From Oopsacas minuta (taxonomy: Eukaryota; Porifera; Hexactinellida; Lyssacinosida; Leucopsacidae): a DNA stretch of 64,000 nucleotides. How positions within the stretch are numbered: position 1 is the first letter of the stretch; every line of letters starts with the position of its first letter. The translations under genes and the position numbers were made by a program. The DNA lies in the NCBI GenBank assembly GCA_024704765.1, contig JAKMXF010000188.1:615015-679014 (forward strand), written 5' to 3'. The notes under the pieces are model-generated. The model worked only from the letters and a program-made list of their open reading frames with translations, was not told the DNA's origin and did not search any database. This document shows positions 12,401 to 24,400 of this stretch, one piece after another.

Positions 12401-15400
12401 AATTAACTAAATTGAGAGTTCACATTGGTTGTTAGCGGTTTGAATTATCTGTTACTGCAATATTTCGGTTTTAAGCTCAAATAACTGCAAAGCTAAACAA
12501 TTAATTGCTTAGAAAATTGTAGCTGTTAATAGCATTTTCACCATCCCCGTATATTAGAGCTAAATTTGTTATTGCAGACGTGATAAAATAGCACTGTTGT
12601 ATGAAATTCATAGTACCATGAGATTTCCCTACCTTAGGGAGCATTAGGAATGTATTTGTTGCAGGCCAAATACGTTTGGCCTAGCTGAAGCATTCTCTAA
12701 TTCTCATGGGTGACTATTTATATACGTATATTTGGGGCTAATTAATCAACAAATGACTTTTCCTTTTAATGTGGGCTTCTCTATCTACCGAACGAAAAGA
12801 AGGAGATTGGCTTGATGAATGTTTAACATACTGTATTACCATCTTGTAAGCCTTGAAAATTTCAAATTTTTAGAGTTCTTGAAATACATTTCAACTTTGT
12901 TATGAATGTCTACATTTCCGTATTCCAATAATATCTATTGTCATTTGCCAAATTGCAGCTTGCATCTCTGGGCTATATTAGGTGATACATTTATTTCTGC
13001 AAAAGGGAGGTAGCCATGGTAACATGACTAATATCCAATTCGGCTGACATTTGAACATAAGGGTTGACTCCCCTGACCGTCGACATTTAATGATCATTCG
13101 ATTAATAGAATTCATTAATTACAGATACAGAAGAGAGAATTCTGTCGACTCTGAAAACAAGCTCTCGAGTAAGAGTACTGGCCTGAGGAGACAATCTAGC
13201 TTGATAGACTCATTGGGTAATGCAGCTAATGAAAATAGTTTCAACTTCCTAAAGAGTTATATAGAGTCAGAACACGCTCCATCTATTCTACGGAGATCTG
13301 CGATTCACTCAATGAGGCAATATGACACCGATGAGGTTCGAACAAATTGATGTATAAATTGTATTCATAAATGAGGTCATTTCCACCAAATGTTATATGT
13401 GGTATGGTTGAATCCTTACTACAATGCTTCCATTGAGTTGTCTTTTTTTCAATACTAATGGATATTATTCATCGATATATTAGTACTAGGGATTACAATC
13501 CTGGGATTTCGGGATTGATATTTGGGATTCAGAATATTTCCAATCCCTGGATTTTCGGGATTGTATCTAGCGAACAAATTTTGTAAATGTCAATTAGGAA
13601 AATTTGGAGAAGGAAGATACATATCTAATTTGAAACTTGGCAAACACAAACATAATATTCTGAATTTATGATGTAGTAATATGAATTTAAATAACTACTT
13701 TTTATTGTTCCTAATTAAGCAAAGGGTATTTAATGTTGTGTCGCTTAGTATCGTAACATTTGATTATTGGAGAAAACCTATTTATAGCTTAGTGATACAA
13801 GTACTTGTAATCGTCCTATATTCTTGTTGTTATTTAACACTCACTACTGTAAGTTACCATTGTAAATTGGTTATCGTTTTTCAAGCACGGACAGAGACAT
13901 CATAATAGGCCACAGGGTAAACTGACCGTGCTGCTATAAAACTATTGGTCTCTACAATTTTTTGGTAGAGCAAAATTGATCCTATTATTTTGCCAAATTA
14001 GGTACGAAAAAGATTTACCTTAAATAGAGCTAATTCATAAAATAAAATTCTCAACAACCCGAAAATGTGCAAAGAGATAGTGGTACAACATGTAGAGTGC
14101 GGCTATATTAACTCTGATCCAACTGTAATACTCGTGTGATATTATTATTTATCACAGGCAAGGACGTCGCCAGGATTTTTCAGCTAGGGGGGGCACGAAG
14201 TTTTCCAAGGGGCATGACAATGGGCAAGGTGTTTCACGAGTTTAGCAGGAGCATGCCCAGTGGCGGATCAATAAATTGCGTCGTGTGGCTTTGATATATG
14301 GGGGGCACAAATTTAATCTGGTTGTCAACAAGTTCTAGATGTTTCCTACCAGATTGAATTTGTGCACCCCAGATTTCAAAGCCTTTGGGCGCTGTAAACA
14401 ATCAGTAAGGTCCAAGAGCCAAACAATTGAAAGAGATAACGTTTGGTCTGCAATTGCCCCAGAAAGTTTTTTTTCTGGTCGAGTAATGTGCATCTCGGAG
14501 AATATTTAGGGGGCCCCAGTCACATATCACGACGCTACTGCAGCTGGGGGTCTGATGTGATGTAGGTCTTCCAGTCGTGACGGGGCGTAGCCCTTGGACA
14601 ATAAGTTATAATAGCTACCAGGCTTGGACCGGGTCATGATTTCCTGACCCGGTAGAAAAGGTTGAAACCTCTGACCCGGTGACCCGGTTTCGTTATTTGA
14701 CCCGGTTTTTCAAAACATTAATTTTCTATGTTCATGCGATTTGATAACGATTAGATTTTACTAAGTTTTAATATCCAGGGATTTGGCAATTAAAATCCAG
14801 GGAAATTTGTAGAAGGGGTTGATAAGTCTGAACAAGGCATAGTGTTTTAAAACTCGCCTAGGGTCCTAATAGTTAAAGTTGGGTTATATAGCAGCTGGGG
14901 CCCTAGTGTTTTCTGTTAGCACCATATTTTTGTTCCAGAAGTCCTGAAAATATGTTCTGATTTTGATATATGAAATTTACTATATTTAAGTAACGCTAAG
15001 AACAAATTATAATTATGATTAATGGAGATAAAGATTAGAAATATAATTGGAGATATACTAAGTGAAGTCTGTCATATTATCTTCTTTTTCAATGCATCAT
15101 TAAGAAGAACTAACCCTTCCACTGTATCTGGATTCAATTTTGCCCGATCTTTCCTCGTACCGCGACCGGCAGAACTAAAGTGGCGTTCCGATTCAGCCGA
15201 ACTAGCCTGAATTACTAAAAATGACTGTGACAGGAAACTGGGAATTGGGAATCTGCAACTGTGTTCCCCCCGCCACTTTATAGGATCAAAGATATCTTCA
15301 TCATATTGGATGGAAATGATCTTTTCATAGTCTGTTAATTCTGATCTCAAATTTTCTTCATTCCAATTCGTATAATTATTAGTTGAAACTGTAGTACTAA

Positions 15401-18400
15401 AGTTCCTAAAGCATAAAAGTGGATCTAATCTGTTACTTTTAGGAGCTGATGGCAGAAGAGGTTCATCTACCTGATTTTCCTGAATTTGGAATTGTGGGGG
15501 AGGAATTAATTTCTCTTTAAATGCAAGTATAATACCTTCTCTTGCAGTTTTAATGAAAATGATGCGATCTTGTTTATTCTTCACGAATAGAAATGATTTT
15601 AGTGTAGGATAGAGGTAAGTTGCAATAAAATGGATAGAATTTAGAGATGTCTACACCTTTTGTACAAGTTCTTCTGTCATTATTCGTTTCAGAATACGTG
15701 TTAATGGATCATCATCTGTTTCTATTTCCCAAGCATTTTGAAGAGCATAATATGAAGGTGCCACATTCTGAATACTAGCTATAGATCCAAATTCGAGGAT
15801 ATCAAATATACGATTAAGTTTTTCAAAAAACTTCGTGACGATAGCCAAAAGATTCAAGTCTATTCCTGCAACAATGTAAACCTTATTCTTCTCTGTTAAT
15901 ATGTCTGATAACTTTCCATATGACTGCAAAATCGAGTTAAACATTGAGTAAAGACTTCTCCATGGCCTTGTCTTACCACCTCTTTTCAGTGATATAGGTA
16001 GTTCCGATTGAATTCCAGATGATTTTTTGCAAATGTAACTGCCTTATTAACGTCTTCATGAAGCTGGTCGAGTTCCTCATTTTCCATCATAGCTCGTTCC
16101 CATCCAGTTTTAATCGCGGTATTAATTCTGTGACAGGCACAATCTATCCTAATCTTTTGTGCAGTAGCAGCCACCATATTTGCTCCCTTGTCTGTTGTAA
16201 CAGGAGTATTAACAGGATCACAATATACTTCTGTTAAAATTTGATCTAGTTCCAACTCAATATTTTCAGAGGTTTTTAATTTGGAAAAAACTTTGCAAGC
16301 ATACATAGCGCGTTTGAGGGTCCATAATTCTTTACCAATATCACTCTCATCCGTACCCTGTGAAATCCAGAAAAAGGAAACATCTAGGTAACTTCGATTC
16401 ATAACATTATCTGTCCAAAGATCTGTTGTGAAAGCAACAGCATCCCTCTGTATTGGATCTTGGAGTCTAGAACAAATATCTTGTTTGATAGTAATGATCT
16501 GTTCAACTGTTGATTTTGATATAGCCTTTCGTCCAGGAAGTATATTAGAAGCACTCACATTACCATATTTAGCACCAATTCTGATCATTTCTTGAGAGAA
16601 AAGGATGAATTGTGGATTTCCAATGGTATTAAATGACAAAAATGCCCCCGCAACGAAATTCTACTAGAGATAAGAATTTTTGAGCATCCTGTTTATTTAT
16701 AATCCTTAGAACTTCTATTAAGAAGAGACGTGATTCTAACCTGTGAGGATGATGATACATCTGGACTACAATGTCGTGTGTGATCATTCAAATTCTTTGT
16801 TCCATAATCAATAATCTTACCACTGTCCATTTTCATTTTATCAATAATGCATTTGAGACAATGGTTACAGCATGATACTCCAAAAATAATGTTTCCGTTA
16901 TCGTTCAAAACTTCTGAAAAATATTTCCAACAAGTACTTATGTTCAAACGTGTGGAAGATTTTACTTTTAAGGTATAAATCTCATTTTCAACTTTCTTAC
17001 TAATACCAGCACAATCCATCTCTAAACATACAAAAGTATATTACATATCTATATACGTACATAAGAGTATATATGTATATAAGTATACAGTAGTAATGAT
17101 ACCAAACAAGTTAGTAAAATACTAATGATTCATGAAAATGAAACGTGTAACTAGTATTGACTGAATCTTTATGATTTACAAACCGTTATAATTTAATTAT
17201 CTATAAAGATATAAACCGGGTCAAGTCAAAATCAGTGACCCGGTTCAGACCCGGTAATTTATTTAAAATAGTGACCCGGTTGACCCGATGACCCGGTTTA
17301 TTCGTGACCCGGTCCAAGCCTGAGTGACACACATTATACTTCTTACATTTAGTATATTCAGAAAAATTATGATTTCGGAAGAATATGGCAAAAGGACTCA
17401 AACCCATATTACGATGGTTTGGGGCATGTACTTAAACTTTTAAAGGGCTTAACCCCTTGCCTGGAATAAATAATTAAATAAATAAATAATATTATACGGG
17501 TATTACAGTTGAAGCAGACTAAGTAGTAAGGGCTTGTAGAATAAACTGGGAACAAATGAGATACGTACATTTATCTGTAAAAATTAATTGCTAAACTTTA
17601 ATAATATAATTTCATTAGAATTTACCTAAATTTAGATAAAATTTTACAACTGCCCGAAACAGAACTTTTTGCTCTCATTCATCAACTTCGATCCAGGTAG
17701 TAAGATTGGGGGGTAGCCCCCAATTCAAATAGTATCTTCAGGGAAAATGGGGGAACTCCCCCTAAATAGAGCCCTACAATACTTACATACCAACTCCTTG
17801 TAACTGTTTGACTGGATATTTTTCTCAAATCCCTGAATTTTCAAGATATTCCCTAGATTTATAATTTAATATGCAAATAATATGGATTTCCCCCTTTTAT
17901 GAGAAAATATGCCAGATATTTCCAATATTTTCCCTAGATTTAGTAATTTCCCCCTTAATCCTGAGTCAAATAATCCTTGGATAATCCAGGGATCACTGGA
18001 TGGTTGGCAAGAATGAAATGTTATGTCGATTTTGTCAAATAAATGGATGGCATATTTTGATCAATCTTTCCCAATAACTTGACGACATTTTAGAGGAGTA
18101 GCAGCAAAAAAAGATTTTTGATGGTAGCCTCTCAAAATACATTCAGTTTTCTACTAATTCGAAATATAATAGATATTTTCAATATTATTGGAGGGGTCAG
18201 GCCCACCAGCGCTACGCCCACGGGTGTACCGGATGTTACATTTCCGTTGTTCGGAGGCAAAGACTAGTACTTAAAATAGGATCAATAACGGTCTACTATT
18301 GACTTTCAGAGTAGTTCGATACGTAGAAGCTGCATTTCTATTAGACATATGCTCAATCTAGTCCGTGTGACGAGGTATCCCATAGTTCAGGGGTTGCCCT

Positions 18401-21400
18401 CTATTTGGAAGGGCTTTTAGGAAGGTTTCACTGTATTCCTGTACAAATCACATTGGAAAAGTTAAAAATGTCCAGCAGACAGACTGGTAGTGGAGCTCAG
18501 GTTTGTGTATTTTTGTTCTTTTCAGGGCGGCAAGCACCCCCTGACCTCCCGTGCTGATGTCGACATGCACCAGATCCCGACTGATTTTGGGATGCTGGAT
18601 CTGATAAATATTTCAGGATATTCAATATTATTCATCCCCTACTGAACTTCATGTTCCATCCTCAAATCCTATGGATAAAATTCTAAATAATTATACTACA
18701 ATTACCACCTATCTAACTTTTGAAAAGAAATCTCTAGCATCAATTTGAAATGTGCAAAAAGGTGTGAAAATATAATTAATCATATAGATATAAATTTGAA
18801 AATGTTAATTTTGTAACCTAATGCTCGATTACCCCTAACTAGCAGTTAAAACGAAATCTCAAGCATGATTTTGAATAATATGCAAAAAGGTATGAAAATG
18901 TGATTAATCATAAGACAGATCTGTGAATTTGTAACTTTCAGACTCTCAAAATCTCAAAATCGGACTACGCTCCCAATTACCCTGACTAAATGTTGAAACC
19001 TAATCTCTAGCTTGCTTTTGAATTTTCATGCAAAGGTGTCAAAATATGATTAATCACCAAAAGGTGTGAAATATTCACTTTAGAAAAATTCATATCCGAG
19101 TGCCGATCTCAGACCCGAAATGCATATATATACCAATTTTCACGTAAATCTGAGTGTTGGATTTGCACGACAGTGCAGACGAACTGACTTACGGACGTCG
19201 CACATCGTCTATGCCATTAGGCCATCTTCCTAATGGAGCTTCACAAAAAATTGATCCTGCCTAGAATTCTTTTAGAATTAGAGTTAATTCATCAAAAGTA
19301 CTATGGGGACCATTTTTGGCTGGCCAAATTTTGTCTCCCGGACCAATTGTGGCGTGACAGAGCTACATAAACTTTATTTGATCTATGGGTGGGGATAGTG
19401 AGATCCGAGTATTTACAGCTAGATATATTTAACCGTATGTTCTATCTGGAATTGTTAATTGCGATCTCCGATTATGTGCAGGTTTTATGCTTGATAGCAT
19501 GTACTAGGCTAAGTGTCGCTTCCTCCCTTCCCATATTCATAAATATATGTGTTATAGTGGTGTATTTGTACAGGCAGCAGATGTCATATTATCCTCTGCA
19601 CTGATAGACAGAGAAGAGATAGTTCGCTATGAGGCAACATTACAATATATTAGACATCCCAAAGCCGATGAAATGTCAGATATCCTATCTGACTATTATA
19701 ACTACACAAAGGTCCAGCAATCTCCAGCCGGAGCAACAAATCGTAGAATCAGGAGGTTTAACATATTCAATGCTTTATCGTTCCATCTACAATCTCCAAG
19801 TTTTAATTGGAGGAAACAAATTGGGAGCGATGAATTTGGTGCTTCAATGGGTCTCATTATACGTAATGTAGTGGAGCTTGATATCAAGCCATTGTCTGGA
19901 AAATTTGAGGTTGATGTTCATAATGAAGCCTATTTCGTTGCATACATTACCTATATTAATTTAAGATTTGATATCTTTCGTGCCAGGGTTTGCTTTAAGG
20001 GGTACATCGCATATAATTTTAATATTCTGCAAGAATTTGGCATTAACTCATTTAGTGATCTAGCGAACATCTACGATAGAACAATAGGCGCTGTGGTAAC
20101 ACCAATTAAACAAGCAGTGGAGAGTTTTCGAGGAGCTTATGGCGACGTAGATGTTAGTTACATATTTGATAGACTTGTGGATGCTGTTTCTGAATTACCA
20201 TTTATCATTGATAATCTCGTGGTTTCTCCAACATTACGTAGAATCCTCCAGCAGTTACAACAACTACCGTTTATCCAGAAAGGTCTCATGTTAATAGATG
20301 ATGTCAACTCATTGTATGAGGATGTAAGGAGCGATGTTTTGATGTTTTACCAAGAGATTTCTGATTGTGTAACGGTTACATTGCCTTGGGTCGGGGAAAC
20401 AGTAAAAAAATCGATCGAAACTATTGGCAAATCGATAAAAGAGTTCTTTAGAAATCCACTCACTGCAATACGTGATGTGATTGTATCTGTATTTCAGTTA
20501 AGAACTGCAATTGATGCTGTTATTGACTGTAAAGATGTTTTGATAAAATCGGCTAAATTTGAGGGAGCTCACATACGAGGTTGGATGGAGTTATTGAACC
20601 ACTTGGGTGAAATATACACTTCAACAATTGAGGCTAAAGAGCTAATTATGATGCAGGCACAAATATTTTCTGAAGCTAGAGATGCTTCTACTTTCGAACA
20701 AGCCACGGGACTCAATCTGACCATTTTACGAATCAAAGTCTATGAAGATCTGAGGGTTGCCCTTGATGAATTCATTCAGCCACTTTCATCCCTCCGAAAT
20801 ATAATAGATCCCTTTATTGTCGCTTTTGCAAACGCTATTCAATTAATCAAAAACACAATAAGTGCTTATGAGACCCTGAAAAACGCATTTGAGTTGGCTA
20901 GGAATCTTATTGAACAACTTTTCGGGCTTAAATTCGATCGAAGATTTCCAAGAAAGCTAAGAGGAGATGATGGATGTGAAGTGTCAAATTGCCAGTGCGG
21001 ATTTTACCCAACAACCTCTGGAAATCCAGATACATATAAGATACATACATATAAGCCAGGCATACAGCTTGAAGTTGTAGTTTTAAAAAGTTTGGTCGCA
21101 CCAACCAATGGGTTATATTTGCGAATCCCAGATGATCGAGTACTGATTTTTCCGTCTGGCTCACTTAAAAGATACGTTATAATGATACATCATGTAGCCT
21201 TGATGGATAATATCACATATGAAGGAATCAATGTGCAGAGTGGAGAAAAGATAGGTACTGTTACGGATACAGGATGTTACCCTAACTTTATCCATGTCAC
21301 TGTAATGACGAGATCTGGAAAACCCCTCGACCCATCTAGGTTTTTAAAACCACGTTCGTTAGTATTTCCGGAATGGATAGAAGAATGTAATGACTATAAG

Positions 21401-24400
21401 TTAGTTGTCCTAGGCGATGTGATTCGGGAAGGAGAGGTGATTGGAAAACCTGAAAAAGAGAAGAAGAAAGAACGTGGTAGTTGCACAGATGGAGAGGAGT
21501 GTACCGACGCGAATATAGCAAAAGGAGTCCGTCCTCCAAGAAAGAGAACCTCATATACACCAAAGCATCAACAATCCATTTCTAAGAATTCTAAAGCCAA
21601 AAGCAAGTTACTAGCAAATGCTACATCGAATGGACCGAATGGGCCCATGAACCACGAGATAGATACCGATCTGAAAGAATTCCTTACAAGGGAAGATATT
21701 GAAGAGTATTCCAACTCTGGAGATTTTAGTTTGGTCGTTGGTGGTGGAAGAGGGAAAGATTATAATTTTTCTGTAAACTCAATTATACTGGGAACACTCA
21801 TCGATGCTCTATCGGATTTAGACGATCCAGAGATAAATGAGGTAATAACAACTTTGGAAAATACCATTGACTGCATACGGGAGGCAGTTGAGTGTTCAAA
21901 TGACCAGTTAATTGATCCTTCCCTACTCGATCTCACTTCTATTAAGAGCTCCCTTAAAGTTAGAGGGTTATCCGCTGAGGGAGACAAGGAACAACTTTTG
22001 GCACGACTAATAGAGTTACCTACAGATCTCTGTCCTGATATTCAAGCTGCAATCCCAAGGAATCGTTGGTGCTCAATAAGCGACGATTGCTTGACATTGA
22101 AGTGTGCTGCAGCTCTCAAATTAGACTTCCTGTCCTATTCTGTAACATTCCAAATTACATTAGATCCATGTACTTCCTCCATCATGCTGAAATTTCAAGA
22201 CTTTGAGAGAGTTATTGATCTTCCTGCAATTTCTGGTGGTTTAGAGCTGAACATACCAATTGAGTCAGTTGATTTATTAGACATTGCTACTCTTAATTTG
22301 GGTGTGAAAATAGTACGAGATGACTTAAATATCTTTCTAAACTTCAAAGCTTATCTCTGTGCTCCAGATACGACTTCTGAAGATTATTCACATTGCTTCT
22401 TTGATATTGAACTTCTAGCTAGAGCTGTATTCAAGATTCCTAGCCCGTTCAATTGTAACTCGAATGAGAGGAAAAGAGAGACTAGAGAGATTGAAACAAG
22501 TGATGTGACTTCATGTGGCATACATATCCCAGATTTTAGTAATATGACCCTTGCTGAGTTTGTTACCTACATCAAAGATCTTGGGGATATAGGATCAGCT
22601 GGTGCCTCAACTACTAACATCAACCAACTTATGCAAGACCTGAGGAATGTGTTTCTGACTGATTTGTTGGATTCAATAATTAGTGGTGAGAGTACAATTT
22701 CAGGTGAAGAGACTGATTTCCCGACTACCTTTGATATTTGTGTTATGGGATCTTTTGGAGTCCAAAAAGTCAGAAACTTTTTCACCAAAGGTCGGATTGT
22801 AATTATCGGATTTGTTCCAGTGAGTTTCCTAATTAGTCTGGATGGATTTTATGGTGTTGACTTAAACCTGAAATTGTGTTTTATAACCATGGCTGCTTCT
22901 GCGGAGGTAATACCAAGAACTGGTCTAATTTTAACGGGAAGTGTTGGACTTTCGATTGCCATAGCTGAGGTTGGAGTAAAGTTAGTTGGAAGGATCCTTG
23001 ATACAAGTCTACCAATTCAGCCCACCATTGGGTTTAAAAAGTTTCCTCTAGCACTAAGAATTCGTATTGACTTGAAAATAATACCTCTGAGCATTTCTAT
23101 ACGTTTCTTTCTAAAAATCGAATTCACTTTATTATTTATTACGGTCTCGGAGACTCTTTTCGATCACGAAGTTTTTCACTGGAGCGCACCTGCCATCCTA
23201 ATCAATCTCTTAGATGTTACTAATGCTGAACAAGATGATTCTCCTCCCCTATTTTCACCAATTGCCGACTCGACGAGATCACGGCGCTCCCTAGCGACAC
23301 CTTGTGATGTGAGTCAGATTGTAGGAAGAGACTACACAGACCCAGCATTTTTTCTTCAGATAAACGTAGCAGATGACAAGAGTCAAGTAGAACTCACTTA
23401 CTCTGTGGGTACATATCCAGGAGGAAATGACGTAGTTAGAGATGATAGAATGAATGGCAATACTGTATTAATTGCTAGGCAATTACTATCCAGTATTCCT
23501 CTCTATTGGACAGCAAAGGCCTCCAACTCTCAGGGAGTGTCTGCCGCCAGTGAATGTAGTCTCCCAACTTATGATACTACTCTTCCAATTGGTCGAGTAG
23601 ATTTCATGGAGTACATATATTCCAGTCACCCGTCAATACTCATTGGAGAGACTACTATTATCGACGATACAAACTTAAAGAGACACTTACAAGCTATTGG
23701 TTATGGACTTGGTCCTTTTGGTGACCAGACAGTTGGATTCATTTCATTTGACTTCGAACCTAATACTCCCATCAGTGTGAGTGGCACGATTGAGAATTTT
23801 ATCGCAGTGTTAAACAAACGGTTAGGTGTAATACCATTCAAAGTTTCCAGTGGTAAAGAGCTCGAGGAATGTGCAACAGACTGTCTGCAATTCCCTACTA
23901 AATGCTTCTCCTTCAACTATGCACCAGTTTCTCATATATGCGAGCTACTCAATGATATTGGCGGAGATTCTAGTCTGGAATTCGCATACGATCTTCAATA
24001 CAGTTACTATGAGAAGAGGGGAGTAGGGTATCGTGCAAGTTTGAAGCATGATAACCTCCCATTAGTACACAACACACTGTACTTTCTAAATATATATCTC
24101 ATGAATGAGCTCTTGTATGAGAGGTACCTCCACTCACCAGGAATTCTCATCGACTTTACTCCACCTGAACCTGGAATGATTGTGAATGCTAGCATGAACG
24201 AGACAAGACATGATGGTTGTTCAGCTGCATTTAATCAGAGATGTGAACCTCCTCAGTATGTAACTCCACTGAAGTATCATCATGTTTTACAAGATGGCGC
24301 TGGATCTGAATGTGTGTATAATGGTCCTGTAATAGGTACTGATAAGATGTATACCAGACAGAATTCTTTCTTGAGCATAGTATTCCATGGATTTCATGAT

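Larger units (their letters stand above)
13336..19573 (+). other. Intron 6 of the giant gene (6.2 kb), transposon-rich
   Basis: Holds a GGGATT/AATCCC palindromic repeat (13485-13580), mobile-element remnants (14156-14545), the hAT element (14619-17322), a TAAA microsatellite (about 17466-17485), family A copy 2 (18466-19256) and a GGACCA/TGGCC remnant near 19300. There is no exon of the host gene: exon 6 and exon 7 join in phase 0 directly. Confidence 0.7.

Noticed and set aside
15022-16237. Plus-strand ORFs at 15022-15210 and 16019-16237
   Set aside because: Antisense shadows of the hAT transposase pieces.
14611-17330. 8-bp target duplication of the decayed hAT element
   Set aside because: Flanks atagctac and agtgacac agree at only half their positions, so no duplication is claimed.
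17201-17407. Minus-strand ORF rich in R-V-T-x-L repeats
   Set aside because: It is a translation of the GACCCGGT sub-terminal repeats of the hAT element and its flank.
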